Origin: Chitinophaga agrisoli
GTDB lineage: Bacteria; Bacteroidota; Bacteroidia; Chitinophagales; Chitinophagaceae
Direction: 5' to 3'
DNA: 64,000 nt
Assembly (NCBI RefSeq): GCF_008386695.1
Contig: NZ_VUOC01000004.1
Location: 1,366,327 to 1,430,326, forward strand
The number at the start of each line of letters is the position of its first letter. Position 1 is the first letter of the stretch. Below, in pieces: positions 1 through 9,849 of this stretch. Made by a program: the position numbers and the translations under genes. The notes under the pieces were generated by a model, which saw nothing but the letters and a program-made list of their open reading frames with translations, ran no database searches and had not been told where the DNA came from.

Positions 1-1553
1 GCTTCCTTATATCGCATATCGATGCTTCTTTTAAGGTATGGAAAGAAAGCCCCTGGTGTAAACAGCTCCGCTTTGAACAGTTCTGTGAATACCTGCTACC
101 CTACCGCGCCGGCCGGGAAAGACCGGAACTGTTCCATAACCGCCTGCGTGAGCGCTTTGCTTTATTGCGCGATACTTCCAGGGCAAAGAACAGTTATGAC
201 TTCACCGATCAGTTTAACCAGCAGATAAGGGCTTTTATAGGACTTAACAATACCATGCGCCTCTATCCTTTTGATATGAGCGTGAGCGAAATGGAAAAGG
301 CGCGCAGAGGCTCCTGCGCCCATCTCTGTCAATACGAAACACAAGCCCTGCGAGCCAATGGCATACCAGCCGCGGTAGACTATGTGCCGGTATGGGGCGA
401 TCTGAACCGCGGACATGAATGGGTGGCACTGTTGCAGGAAAACGGCAAATGTTTTGCATTTAATGCAGGTGGCGCCGGCTTTGGCGGCATTTATGATTGC
501 CCCTACCGTTACAGTAAAGTATATCGCAAAACCTTTGCGCTGCAGGAAACCGGCGAAGCCCCACCCGGACAGCAAGTACCTGAGTCACTGCTTAACCAGT
601 ACCGCCGCGATGTAACGGAGGAGTACACCAAAGTGAGCGATCTTGATATTCCGCTGACCAGGGGCTCAGACATTCCACGCAGTTATGCGGTGCTCTGTAC
701 ATTCCGCACCTCCAGCTGGGGCGCACAAGCCTATGGCCCCATCGAAAATAAACACGCACGCTTTAGCAAAATAGGCAGGAACCTGCTATATATAGTGATG
801 TACTATTACCAGGGTAAATACTACCCGGCTACAGATCCGTTTATCCTGCAGGACAACGGACAGATCCGCTACCTGCGGGGCAATGCCCAGCCACAACCCA
901 TGCAGCTGCTGCGTAAATATCCCCGTTTTCCGGCTATGCTGGAATACATGGGCGCCATGGTAGGCGGCCGCTTCCAGGGCGCTAATAAACCCGATTTCAG
1001 CGACTCCGTAAACCTGTTTACGGTCACCGGTATTCCCGCAAAATTGGAAACCGCCCCGGTAACTACCAGCCACCCCTTCCGCTATGTACGCTTTATACCC
1101 GCCCACGGTATTAAGGCAAATATTGCGGAACTAATGTTCTATAGCAACGACACCGCCGTGCTGCAGGGCAAAACAATTGGCTTCCCGGAAGTGTCGCAGG
1201 ATGAAACAGGCACCGCCCTGCAGAATGTATTTGACGGACAGCTGGAAACCTATTTCTCCGGTATTAAAAACGGCGTATGCTGGGTAGGGCTGGACCTTGG
1301 AAAGCCATACACTATCAGGCGTATCCGTTATTGCCCGCGTAGCGACACCAATTTTATCCTGGAAGGTGACACCTATGCCCTCAGCTACTGGAACGGCGAA
1401 AAATGGGTGAATGCGGGTAAGCAGATAGCAGCCGGCTCCCCGCTCTCCTTTCCGCAAGCGCCTGCAGGCAGGGTATATATTCTCCATAACTTAAGTAAGG
1501 GCAATGAAGAACGTATTTTCACTTATGAGAATGGACAGCAGGTTTGGTGGTGA
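1..1553 (+). CDS. Transglutaminase-like protein with C-terminal discoidin domain (5' partial)
   Basis: The reading frame is open from the first base, so the true start lies outside the window; the internal TTG at 165 is not a credible start. At least 516 residues are present. A transglutaminase-like cysteine protease fold is suggested by the segment RRGSCAHLCQYE, which carries the nucleophile-type Cys, followed by GHEWVAL with the His. A C-terminal F5/8 type C (discoidin)-like domain follows from about nt 1130 to 1540 (FDGQLETYF, WVGLDLG, YTIRRIRY), which in this family binds carbohydrate or surfaces. Secreted transglutaminase-like proteins of this layout are common in Bacteroidota and mostly uncharacterised. 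The gene overlaps the next one by 50 bp. Substrate unknown; the domain calls rest on motifs only. Confidence 0.75.
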   Translation, partial: FLISHIDASFKVWKESPWCKQLRFEQFCEYLLPYRAGRERPELFHNRLRERFALLRDTSRAKNSYDFTDQFNQQIRAFIGLNNTMRLYPFDMSVSEMEKARRGSCAHLCQYETQALRANGIPAAVDYVPVWGDLNRGHEWVALLQENGKCFAFNAGGAGFGGIYDCPYRYSKVYRKTFALQETGEAPPGQQVPESLLNQYRRDVTEEYTKVSDLDIPLTRGSDIPRSYAVLCTFRTSSWGAQAYGPIENKHARFSKIGRNLLYIVMYYYQGKYYPATDPFILQDNGQIRYLRGNAQPQPMQLLRKYPRFPAMLEYMGAMVGGRFQGANKPDFSDSVNLFTVTGIPAKLETAPVTTSHPFRYVRFIPAHGIKANIAELMFYSNDTAVLQGKTIGFPEVSQDETGTALQNVFDGQLETYFSGIKNGVCWVGLDLGKPYTIRRIRYCPRSDTNFILEGDTYALSYWNGEKWVNAGKQIAAGSPLSFPQAPAGRVYILHNLSKGNEERIFTYENGQQVWW

Positions 1554-2718
1554 ACAGACGCCCTTTATATTAGCTGCCGGCGCTTTGCTGTTCTCCATTT
1601 GCACACTGGACCGCGCTTTCATAACCGGCTATGCCTGTGCTATAATGATCTGCCTGTATCTGCATCCTGCTGTCAGGCGGCGTAAACGTTTGCTTTGGAT
1701 AGCAGCATTATTATTATTGTTATTGCCCATAGCCCTGGCTTTTTGTTTGAAAACCGGCTCCAGTCAGGGCCGCCTGCTGATCTATAAGATCTCTGCCAAT
1801 ATCCTCCGGGAGCATTTTCCGCAAGGCATTGGCTGGGGCAAGTTCCAGACCGTTTACAACAACTACCAGGCGGCCTATTTCAGAGACGGCAATTATACCA
1901 CCACAGAACTGCTGGTAGCAGATAATTCCTATTTTGCCTTTAACGATTATTTTCAATGGATCATAGAAGGCGGCTGGATAGCCATGATCGCGATACCCGC
2001 ATTGCTGGCGGCACTATTATGGTTGGTGACCTCCGCTCTGCGACAACGTAAAAGCGCCTTGCTGATAATATCTATTACACAGCTGGCTGCTATGTTGGTA
2101 GCCGCCTGCTTTACGCATGTTTTCGACAGGCCGGTATACCAGTGCCTTGCCCTTATGGCTATCGGCATCATTGCAGGTCTTCGATGGCAGTATGCGTGGC
2201 TGCCTGCTTTACTGGCATTAGGCATCCATTATTCCCATTTGATTTTCCACTTCCAGCAGTACCGGCAAATAAAAGATGCAAAAGCAGCCATGATAACCGG
2301 TAACCGCCTGGCCCTGCTACACACCTGCGAAGCGCTTTATCCCCATTTCCAACAGCAGCCGGAGTTCCTCGCATTGTATGGCGCCCGCCTGCTGGAAATG
2401 GAAGACGGAGAAAGAGCCCCGGGGATATTGCTGCAAGCCGCCGCGCTACGCCCCCGCAACACCTTGTTCGCGCAGCTGGGCACGGCCTATGAGCTGGCCG
2501 GAGATATTACGGCTGCTGAAAGCAGTTACCTGCAGGCCGTATATATGGTGCCTAACCGTTTTGTTACTAAAATGCAGTTGTTCAGTTTTTATGAGAGGCA
2601 GGGGCGGCTGGCAGCCATGCAAAAATGGGGAAGAATTATTTTGGCGCAACCGGTAAAGATCCCTTCCGCCCGGGTGGACCAGATCCTGGAGCAGGTAAAG
2701 AAGAAAATGGGAGAATGA
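1504..2718 (+). CDS. O-antigen ligase-like membrane protein with TPR-like tail
   Basis: 404 residues. The N-terminal half has about five or six hydrophobic segments (about residues 20-85 and 150-245). Between them is a periplasmic loop with GIGWGKFQTVYNNYQ and DNSYFAFNDYFQW, resembling the Wzy_C/O-antigen ligase loop. The C-terminal 140 residues are helical and TPR-like (LYGARLLEMEDGE, LGTAYELAGDITAAE). Such proteins transfer or polymerise lipid-linked glycans at the outer face of the inner membrane. It is shorter than a typical ligase and seems to lack the first helices. The ATG at 1504 lies inside the upstream gene; an ATG at 1528 would also work and reduce the overlap. The function is inferred from the loop and topology, not from catalytic residues. 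Confidence 0.6.
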   Translation: MKNVFSLMRMDSRFGGEQTPFILAAGALLFSICTLDRAFITGYACAIMICLYLHPAVRRRKRLLWIAALLLLLLPIALAFCLKTGSSQGRLLIYKISANILREHFPQGIGWGKFQTVYNNYQAAYFRDGNYTTTELLVADNSYFAFNDYFQWIIEGGWIAMIAIPALLAALLWLVTSALRQRKSALLIISITQLAAMLVAACFTHVFDRPVYQCLALMAIGIIAGLRWQYAWLPALLALGIHYSHLIFHFQQYRQIKDAKAAMITGNRLALLHTCEALYPHFQQQPEFLALYGARLLEMEDGERAPGILLQAAALRPRNTLFAQLGTAYELAGDITAAESSYLQAVYMVPNRFVTKMQLFSFYERQGRLAAMQKWGRIILAQPVKIPSARVDQILEQVKKKMGE

Positions 2719-2723
2719 GCGTT

Positions 2724-3452
2724 TCATAACTGATTCACCGCCTGCACCAGGCTAACAGCGGTTTGCTCATTAAAATACGCATCATTGCTATCAAGAAATT
2801 TTTTTGCGGCGGTTAACGCTGCGGGATCCTTTTCCACGGCAGCTAAAAAGCTTTTTCTTTTAAAGTTTATTTTAGTAAGGACTCCTTCCTTCAGGAGATA
2901 GTAAGTATACTCTCTTCTGTATTCGTCATAGTTATGCCCGGTCTGCGTCATTCCCTTATCCACAAAATTGGCACGTTCAAACCTGATCTTTGTTGCTTTG
3001 ATCAATGAATATTTACCTGCTGCGATCAGCTGAACGAATTGCGGACGACCGTCTATATTCAGGTTCACAAAATGGGCTGGCACATCATTTTTCACCAGGT
3101 GAAATGCCTGAATATTGCCGCTTTCAGGTATATATGCCTGTCCCCCGCTAGCGCGGATGATGATAGCGTTCTTTTCCAGGTCCAGATTGGCTTCGTACCC
3201 TACGGAGTGTTTTACAGGTTTGTTTTCCATGGAATCTATCCAAAGGCGTCCCCAATCATCGTACAGGTAAGGGCTACCGACCGTATTATCTACCGGGCGG
3301 AAACCGGTCACCGTAAAGTAAGTATTGACCAGCCTGTAATTGTCAAGGATATTTGCGATATGCGTAGTTTGGGCAGCGCCCGTGGAATCTTGCGCGGAAA
3401 GGGACGTAGTGGCTGCAAATAGCGCTACAAAGGCCAGGGCTATTTTCTTCAT
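2724..3452 (-). CDS. Secreted protein of unknown function
   Basis: 242 residues from the ATG at 3452, chosen because a standard signal peptide follows at once (MKKIALAFVALFAATTSLSAQ). The upstream extension to 3485 would bury it. The mature protein is mixed alpha/beta with no recognised domain; NLDLEKNAIIIRASGGQ and ANFVDKGMTQTGHNYDEYR suggest a soluble periplasmic or surface protein. It converges with the O-antigen-ligase-like gene, with 5 bp between the stops. A weak -7-like element (TAGTATTG on the minus strand) lies about 20 nt upstream of the start. I do not recognise the family. Confidence 0.7.
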   Translation of the reverse strand: MKKIALAFVALFAATTSLSAQDSTGAAQTTHIANILDNYRLVNTYFTVTGFRPVDNTVGSPYLYDDWGRLWIDSMENKPVKHSVGYEANLDLEKNAIIIRASGGQAYIPESGNIQAFHLVKNDVPAHFVNLNIDGRPQFVQLIAAGKYSLIKATKIRFERANFVDKGMTQTGHNYDEYRREYTYYLLKEGVLTKINFKRKSFLAAVEKDPAALTAAKKFLDSNDAYFNEQTAVSLVQAVNQL

Positions 3453-3521
3453 AATGGGGTAATTTTGCAATACTAATATAAGCATAATTTAGCTCAAATA
3501 GCCGCCAGCGGGCGGAAGCGC

Positions 3522-4262
3522 CTATAACTTGGACCTATCCCATAGTTTACTGCTTACCACCTGCTGCATCACCTGATCCCGGAAATTACGGCTAATGGGC
3601 ACGCGGTGCGATTGTATAAAGATCTCATTGCCCTGGATGCTGTCTATTTTACTGACCGATACGATATAGGATTTATGTACGCGGATGAATGATCTGTTAT
3701 CCAGGTAATGCTGTTCCAGCGTTTTCAGGTAGTGCATGGTCATATACTTTCCCTTGCGGGTGTAAAGGGTAACATAGTTCTGCATGCCTTCTACAAACAG
3801 GATATCGTCAAAGAAGATCTTTTCATACTTACTGCCGCATTTTATAAAGCAATAGTCTGCGGTTTCCGTACTATCCTGCCCTTCTGCCTTAGCGGGTTGG
3901 GTAAGGAGTTTATAATAGTCGTTTGCTTTGGCGGCCGCTTTAAAAAACCGGTCAAATGTGATGGGCTTCAACAGGTAATCCAGTACATTTAACTGAAAAC
4001 CTTCCAGGGCATAGTCCGCAAAAGCGGTGGTGATGATCACCATAGGCGGCTTTTGCAGCATCTTCAGGAACTCTATGCCACTGATCTTTGGCATCTGTAT
4101 ATCCAGGAAAATGAGATCAACCGGCTGCTGTTCCGACAGTTTTATAAATTCAAGTACGTTCTCGCAGGTCCCTGCCAGTTGTAGAAAGCTGATATCGCTT
4201 ACATAGCTGGCAATACCTTCCCGGGCCAACGGTTCATCATCTATAATAGCACAGTTGATCAT
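3522..4262 (-). CDS. LytTR-family response regulator
   Basis: 246 residues. The receiver domain has the acidic pair D8-D9, phospho-acceptor Asp54 in FLDIQMP and the conserved Lys in LLKPITFDRF. The C-terminal LytTR DNA-binding domain (about residues 145-240) contains ILFVEGMQNYV, FIRVHKSYIV and VPISRNFRDQV. The ATG at 4262 is preferred over the TTG at 4268 because the receiver fold begins directly (MINCAIIDDEP). The kinase gene ends 6 nt upstream, so the pair is an operon. It probably controls a nearby target such as the divergent TonB-dependent receptor, but that is inferred from position only. Confidence 0.93.
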   Translation of the reverse strand: MINCAIIDDEPLAREGIASYVSDISFLQLAGTCENVLEFIKLSEQQPVDLIFLDIQMPKISGIEFLKMLQKPPMVIITTAFADYALEGFQLNVLDYLLKPITFDRFFKAAAKANDYYKLLTQPAKAEGQDSTETADYCFIKCGSKYEKIFFDDILFVEGMQNYVTLYTRKGKYMTMHYLKTLEQHYLDNRSFIRVHKSYIVSVSKIDSIQGNEIFIQSHRVPISRNFRDQVMQQVVSSKLWDRSKL

Positions 4263-4268
4263 TGTCAA

Positions 4269-5432
4269 TTATTTGTATATTAAAGCTGTATCCGGCATTA
4301 GCTGCGGATTTGCAAGCTCAGACAGGTATACATGCAGTTTTACCGCAAATACAGTATCCTTGTTTTGAATATCCAGCTTATATTTTCCGGGGTAGATCAG
4401 ATCGAGCCTTCTTTGTACATTTTTAAGACCAATACCGCTGTAACCGTTGGTGTTTCCAAATGGGTCCGGTGCGCTGCTGTTTGAAATAGAAAAATCAAGG
4501 GTATGCGACGCTATATTCAGTTGAATGCTGATCCAGTTCTGCTGGTCAGTATGTTTTGAAACATGCTTGAATGCATTTTCCACAAAGGTCATTAATATAA
4601 ACGGCGCAATACCCATATCTTCCGCATATTGTTGCTGCACCTGGAAGTCAATGGCTACATTGCTATTGAGCCGCAGCTTTTCCAATGCTATTGAGTTCTC
4701 GAGGTACGTGATCTCTTTACTTAAGGGTATTTGTTTATCATTACACTCATATAACTGGTAACGCAGCAATTCCGAAAATTTAGCCAATGAAACAGAGGCC
4801 TTGTCCGGGTTCTTATGGATGAGGAAAAATATAGAATTAATTGTATTAAAAAGGAAATGGGGGTTGAACTGGTTCTTTAAGAAGTTCAGCTCCGTTTCCA
4901 GTTTTTCCTTTTCCAGTAGTTGTTGTCTTTTACGGGTACGCAACCAGTTCCTGGTAAGCTTTATGCTCATGGCAAGGGTGATGCTGGCAAAAGTAGAAGG
5001 CAGCGCATTGCCAAAAAAGTAGAAAAGGCAATAAGTGCCCGGTCCATATAGGGCCTCGAAGCTTTTTCCCGATACGAAAGCGCCTAAATAATATCCTGAC
5101 ACTATGATGGAAGCCGCGCTGCCGATGGTGAGCAATAAAAGACTGATGTATAGGGCGTACCGGCTTTTTTCGAGGTAACGGGGAATAAGGAAATACAGGT
5201 TGAAGTATACGGCAACTGCCTGAAAGATAACGTAAAAAGCAAATTTGACCGTGTAGGGCAAAATGAAAATATAGCTGGCTGCCTTTAGCGGGTTGCCCAT
5301 CGCTACCACCCACCAAAGGTAATGGTACAGGCACCAGAAAGGGATGTGGTATAATTTATACTTTAAAAGCCAGTGCAGGCCTGATCTATTGTTGAGCATC
5401 ATAAAAAGGCGCTTGCTTAAAGTTACATTCAT
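4269..5432 (-). CDS. LytS/YehU-type sensor histidine kinase
   Basis: 387 residues. Four or five hydrophobic segments fill residues 25-155. A His_kinase domain follows (PF06580 type) with the phospho-acceptor His192 in NQFNPHFLFNT. The HATPase has its N-box in FVENAFKH (about residue 290) and its G-box in GYSGIGLKNVQRRL. It phosphorylates the LytTR regulator encoded 6 nt downstream. The short membrane domain has no recognisable extracellular sensor, so it may sense a membrane partner or envelope state. A second Met-Met at residue 11 is a possible alternative start. It is divergent from the TonB-dependent receptor across 214 bp. Confidence 0.92.
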   Translation of the reverse strand: MNVTLSKRLFMMLNNRSGLHWLLKYKLYHIPFWCLYHYLWWVVAMGNPLKAASYIFILPYTVKFAFYVIFQAVAVYFNLYFLIPRYLEKSRYALYISLLLLTIGSAASIIVSGYYLGAFVSGKSFEALYGPGTYCLFYFFGNALPSTFASITLAMSIKLTRNWLRTRKRQQLLEKEKLETELNFLKNQFNPHFLFNTINSIFFLIHKNPDKASVSLAKFSELLRYQLYECNDKQIPLSKEITYLENSIALEKLRLNSNVAIDFQVQQQYAEDMGIAPFILMTFVENAFKHVSKHTDQQNWISIQLNIASHTLDFSISNSSAPDPFGNTNGYSGIGLKNVQRRLDLIYPGKYKLDIQNKDTVFAVKLHVYLSELANPQLMPDTALIYK

Positions 5433-5646
5433 TTTACCGGTTTGCGGGGCCGGATATATGAACGGAATGAAATAAATGCTGACCTGCTTAACCTGACAGG
5501 TAAATGGCGTTATTTACCTGTTGGGGGCATTTTTCCTGTAATTGACCGGTTTTATGCGCTTCATCAATTAACTGCTGCTGATAGTCATTCAAAATTCCTT
5601 AGGTTCTCCCGCACTGCTTTCTTTGTTATCATCAAAACAGATAATA

Positions 5647-8097
5647 ATGAAAACTACCTGTTGTAGCCTGCTGCTATTATTATTGCTAACGGAAGCCTTT
5701 GCCCAGGTATCCGGAAAAGTATCCCTGCCGGATGGCCAACCAATTCCCTATGCCAATGTACTGCTGTTGAAAAGCGCAGACAGCTCGCTGGTAAAAGCTG
5801 CGCTTACGAATGAACAGGGCGCCTATCAGCTGGAAGATATTGGCGCGGGCAGCTATATTTTACGTTTCAGCTATATAGGTTATATAACCGCCCATTCAGC
5901 TGTATTTGTGCTGACAACAACTGATAGCAACAGGAATTTTGGCAACCAGGTACTGACAGCACAATCAAAGCAATTGAGCGAAGTGGTAGTACGGGCAGAG
6001 CGGCCCCTTCTTCAGCAACAACAGTATGGTATGGTGGTGAATGTGGGCAGCAGCGTATTGACCAAAGGCAGCTCTGTGATGGAGGTGCTGGAGCGCTCGC
6101 CGGGCGTTGCTATCGACCGCAGGGCTAGCAGCATTGCATTGAACGGCAAAAATGGGGTGATGGTAATGGTGAATGGTAAACTAATGCGCCTCTCCGGCGA
6201 TCAATTACTTACGCTGTTACAAGGAATGAGCGCAAATGATATTGAGAAAATTGAATTAATGACAACACCTCCGGCGAGGTATGATGCGGAGGGCAGCGCC
6301 GGTATGATCAATATTGTGCTGAAGAAGAACAGGGACCAGGGCTCCATTTCCCTCACCGGCGGTTATGGCTGGGCAGAAAAAGCATCCGGCAGCGCGAGCC
6401 TGGCGCATAATATAGGCAATACCAATGTATATGGCGCTTACACTTACTCGCGCGACAGAAGCAATGTAGACTGGTATTCCCTGGCTACTGATAATGTGCC
6501 GGTGCTGGGCGGGTATACGGCCTCTTTAGCCCGGAGCGATATACAACCCACTATGAACAGCCATAATGTGAATGCCGGCTTTGACGCCCGCATCCGCTCG
6601 TATACCCTTGGCGGCAGCGTTAGTTATAATTACAGTCATGTTTCTGAACATGTGGTCAACCATGCTGAATATGATGTTGAAACGGGATCAAAGTATATAT
6701 TGGATGCGGATATCAAAGGCGTGAACAAATGGCATAACCTGATCAGCAGCCTGTTTGCGGAAAAGACGCTGGCGGGTGGCGGACAGCTCAATATAGCAGC
6801 CGACCATCTGTACTATACAAATAACAAACCCACTAATGTATACAGCATTTTCCTTGATCAGAACGGAAATCCTCCCCCGGGTAATGATCCCCGGTTTTCT
6901 CCGGATCAGCGAGGCACATCCAACTCGCGGATCCAAGTAGCTGTTGGCAAAATAGATTATATGCAGCCCCTTTCGCCGGCGCTGAAACTGGAAACCGGCG
7001 TTAAGGGCGCCTTTACAAAGAATACCAGCCTGTCCGGTATAGAAAGCCTGCAGAACGGGCAATGGGTAAGCCGGTCAACAACGAACAATCATATGATCAT
7101 GAAAGAAAACATGTGGGCGGCCTATACCTCCCTGAACGCACAGTTGAGCGCGCGGGTTGAGCTATCTGCCGGTGTACGCTACGAGTATTCCCGTACCAAA
7201 ATGAATGAGCTTGACACCAAAGCAATCATTGCCGACCGGAAACTGGGCAAACTGTTCCCTACCCTATTTTTAACCTGGAAAGCCAACGAGCGTTCGGACC
7301 TGTTATTATCCTATACCAAACGGATCAGCCGCCCCACCTATAATGACCTGGCCTCGTTTGTGGTATATGGTGACCCCACATCGGTTGAAACGGGCAACCC
7401 CTTATTGCGCCCTACCATTACCAATACCCTGAAAATAGGTATGAATTACAGGCAATACAATTTCTCCATACTGGCAAGCAGGGATGACTACCCGATTGCC
7501 CGCTACCAGATCTCGGCGAATGCTGCCGGCGATCTTATGGTGCTTTCACCTCAGAACCTTATTTACCAGGATAATCTCAGCTTTCAAACCAATATGCCGG
7601 TTAAGATCAGCAGCTGGTATACGATGAACTATGGTTTTACCGGCGGCTGGAGGCAGTTTAAACTCGACTATACGGCCCGCCCGGTTGAAAAATCGTATCT
7701 CGCTTATGCTGTTAACTTTAGCCAGCTGTTTACACTGCCCCGGAGTTACGCCATTGAAATATCAGGCTGGTATAACTCCACAGCCTACGACGGATCTAAA
7801 AAAGTAAATGGTTACGGCGCCGTGAATGGCGGCGTAAAAAAGGAGCTGTCCCGGAACAGGGGAACGCTGCAGTTATCAGTACTGGATATCTTTAAAACTA
7901 TACGTATCGTCAACAATTACGGCGCCATTACCGAAGAGGCGTTTAATCTGAAAAGCCGCGTGCCCTTCAGCACAGAAAGTACCCGGTCACAGATCATAAA
8001 GGTTAGTTATTCACGGTCGTTTGGTACTACGCGCGCCAACCAGAGAACAGCGGAAAGCGGGTCGCAGGACGAAAGAGCGCGTATCAGGAAATTTTAA
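5647..8097 (+). CDS. TonB-dependent receptor / outer membrane beta-barrel protein
   Basis: 816 residues starting at the ATG at 5647, which gives a clean signal peptide (MKTTCCSLLLLLLLTEAFAQ). Residues about 22-110 form a carboxypeptidase-regulatory-like beta sandwich (VSGKVSLPDGQPIPYANVLL). A plug-like region with NGKNGVMVMVNGK and the DIEKIELMTTPPARYDAEG motif follows, then a 22-strand-type barrel of the OMP_b-brl_3 kind. Such proteins take up or export unknown ligands. No SusD partner is adjacent, so this is not a classical polysaccharide-utilisation pair. The last 14 bp overlap the 3' end of the opposing fucosidase gene. The LytS/LytTR pair is divergent from it. Confidence 0.9.
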   Translation: MKTTCCSLLLLLLLTEAFAQVSGKVSLPDGQPIPYANVLLLKSADSSLVKAALTNEQGAYQLEDIGAGSYILRFSYIGYITAHSAVFVLTTTDSNRNFGNQVLTAQSKQLSEVVVRAERPLLQQQQYGMVVNVGSSVLTKGSSVMEVLERSPGVAIDRRASSIALNGKNGVMVMVNGKLMRLSGDQLLTLLQGMSANDIEKIELMTTPPARYDAEGSAGMINIVLKKNRDQGSISLTGGYGWAEKASGSASLAHNIGNTNVYGAYTYSRDRSNVDWYSLATDNVPVLGGYTASLARSDIQPTMNSHNVNAGFDARIRSYTLGGSVSYNYSHVSEHVVNHAEYDVETGSKYILDADIKGVNKWHNLISSLFAEKTLAGGGQLNIAADHLYYTNNKPTNVYSIFLDQNGNPPPGNDPRFSPDQRGTSNSRIQVAVGKIDYMQPLSPALKLETGVKGAFTKNTSLSGIESLQNGQWVSRSTTNNHMIMKENMWAAYTSLNAQLSARVELSAGVRYEYSRTKMNELDTKAIIADRKLGKLFPTLFLTWKANERSDLLLSYTKRISRPTYNDLASFVVYGDPTSVETGNPLLRPTITNTLKIGMNYRQYNFSILASRDDYPIARYQISANAAGDLMVLSPQNLIYQDNLSFQTNMPVKISSWYTMNYGFTGGWRQFKLDYTARPVEKSYLAYAVNFSQLFTLPRSYAIEISGWYNSTAYDGSKKVNGYGAVNGGVKKELSRNRGTLQLSVLDIFKTIRIVNNYGAITEEAFNLKSRVPFSTESTRSQIIKVSYSRSFGTTRANQRTAESGSQDERARIRKF

Positions 8098-9739
8098 AGA
8101 CCGTTGCGTAGGACAATGCAGGCCTATTTTCAGGAAGCGTGATATGCAAGCCCTGCTGGTCGCGGGTAAAGGAAAGTTTCTCGCCCGTTGCCAGCAGTTG
8201 GGCGCCGGAGATGCTTTTTTTCACCAATGCGCTGCCTTCTTTCATGCTTTTGATAGTTAGCTTTCCAGATTCCGGCCATCCCAGGGCAATGGCATAAATA
8301 TGATCCCCTTTCGTTGTAAAACGTAGATCCGCCGAAGTGAATGGTTTTCCTTTTCCTTCATTAAATCCCTGCCGGGATAGCGGCGCCGCATCTTCCATCG
8401 CCGGCCCCTCCCCAAATACATTGCATGGTCTGGTGTCATAGATCGCATCGCTGTTCAGGGCCATCCACTGGCCTATTTCCACGACAATGCCGCGTTCCAG
8501 CTCATCGATAGCGCCATTACCCCTTACAGGGATATTAAGCAGCAGGTTGCCGTTTTTGCTTACCACATCACAGAGGATCTGGATAACGGTCTGCGCGCTT
8601 TTGTACCGTTTCTTATCATAAATATCGCGGTTATAGTGCCAGCTACCAATGCAGGTGTCGGTTTGCCATGGCAGCGGCTCTATCTGGTTGCTTTGACCGC
8701 GCTCAATGTCCCAGATCATACATTTGCGCTGTTGCTCATCGAGGATCTTGCCAAAAATAACGGCATCCAGTTTTCCTTTCTGCTTTATACTTTTATTGTA
8801 TAAATGGGCCGCGATACGTAATCCGGCATCGCTGACAGGCCAGAGCGGCAAAGCTGTATCGTCAAAATAAAGCAGGTCTGGATTGTAGGAATCAATAAGA
8901 TCCATGGTCCGGTTAAAGAATTTCTCACAATATGCCTTTGAAGGCACATATACTCCATTGCCCCAGTTCCATTGCTGGTGGATTGTACGGGGATCGCCGC
9001 TGCCTTCGCTTAAAGGATGGTTCTGCGCATACAGTTCCTGCGGGTCCAGCCCATCCCACCAAAGGCCTTTGCCGTCTGCCTTTGTAAGCTTGCCATCATA
9101 GGCAACCCCAGCAAAAGCGCCTGTTTTATCCGCTTGTTGCGCTGTTTCGTACCAGCTCCAGGCGTGTGCCGCGTGTATGCTTACGCCAAAGGGCAAACCG
9201 TTCCTGCGGGCTGCTTTTTCCCAACCGCCGATGAGGTCTTTTTTAGGGCCTTGTTTCGTGGAATTCCAGGACGGTTGGTAGCGGCTATTGAATAGATCGA
9301 GATTATCGTGATGATTAGCCATCGCCATAAAATACCTGGCGCCGGCTTTCTTATAAAGCGCTACCAGCTCTTCAGGGTCCCACTGGTCCGCTTTCCAGGT
9401 ATTGATAACATCTTTGAACCCAAATTTGGAAGGATGACCATATTTTTCGAGGTGTATCTTATACTGGCTGCTGCCTTCTATATACATGGACCGGGCGTAC
9501 CAATCGCCTGCTTCCGGCTGGCACTGCGGCCCCCAGTGTGCCCACATCCCGAACTTTGCGTTACGGAACCAATCAGGCGCCTGGTATGCGGAAAGGGAAT
9601 CCCAGGAGGGCTGGAAAGGGCCTTTCTGTATCATCTGACCAATACCGGGAATAATGTTAGCAGCAGCATTCAAATGTCTTGTTATTGCCAACGCAGGAAC
9701 TGAAATGGCAAGCTGTTTGAGGAGGGCTCTTCGTTTCAT
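8084..9739 (-). CDS. GH29-family alpha-L-fucosidase
   Basis: 551 residues. The N-terminus MKRRALLKQLAIS plus a hydrophobic stretch to Ala-26 looks like a Tat-type signal. The catalytic (beta/alpha)8 domain has the GH29 hallmarks WFRNAKFGMWAHWGPQC (about 57-73), YFMAMANHHDNLDLF (about 136-150), and the nucleophile-type Asp293 in LLYFDD. A beta-sandwich domain occupies the last 120 residues. It should hydrolyse alpha-L-fucosides in the periplasm. The acid/base residue cannot be assigned by eye in this family. The neighbouring SMP-30-like lactonase is divergent and could act on a released sugar, but no fucose pathway genes are visible. Convergent with the receptor gene. Confidence 0.9.
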   Translation of the reverse strand: MKRRALLKQLAISVPALAITRHLNAAANIIPGIGQMIQKGPFQPSWDSLSAYQAPDWFRNAKFGMWAHWGPQCQPEAGDWYARSMYIEGSSQYKIHLEKYGHPSKFGFKDVINTWKADQWDPEELVALYKKAGARYFMAMANHHDNLDLFNSRYQPSWNSTKQGPKKDLIGGWEKAARRNGLPFGVSIHAAHAWSWYETAQQADKTGAFAGVAYDGKLTKADGKGLWWDGLDPQELYAQNHPLSEGSGDPRTIHQQWNWGNGVYVPSKAYCEKFFNRTMDLIDSYNPDLLYFDDTALPLWPVSDAGLRIAAHLYNKSIKQKGKLDAVIFGKILDEQQRKCMIWDIERGQSNQIEPLPWQTDTCIGSWHYNRDIYDKKRYKSAQTVIQILCDVVSKNGNLLLNIPVRGNGAIDELERGIVVEIGQWMALNSDAIYDTRPCNVFGEGPAMEDAAPLSRQGFNEGKGKPFTSADLRFTTKGDHIYAIALGWPESGKLTIKSMKEGSALVKKSISGAQLLATGEKLSFTRDQQGLHITLPENRPALSYATVFKIS

Positions 9740-9837
9740 AATTGTTTCGGGTTATGGGCTATATCAGACAATATACGCAATTTCTCCCATCAGCTTAAAA
9801 AATGCTGGCCACTGCCAATTAATCACGGGAGATTAGA

Positions 9838-9845
9838 TAAATTTG
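9838..9845 (+). promoter_or_regulatory. -7 promoter box of the SMP-30-like gene
   Basis: TAAATTTG matches the Bacteroidota -7 consensus TAnnTTTG exactly. It ends 4 nt before the ATG at 9850, so the transcript would be leaderless or nearly so if this box is used. No convincing TTG at -33 is visible. Confidence 0.4.
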
Positions 9846-9849
9846 GCAC

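Noticed and set aside
5647-9739. Polysaccharide-utilisation locus made of the TonB-dependent receptor and fucosidase
   Set aside because: No SusD-like gene is adjacent, the two genes are convergent and overlap at their ends, and the regulator is LytTR and not a hybrid or SusR type.
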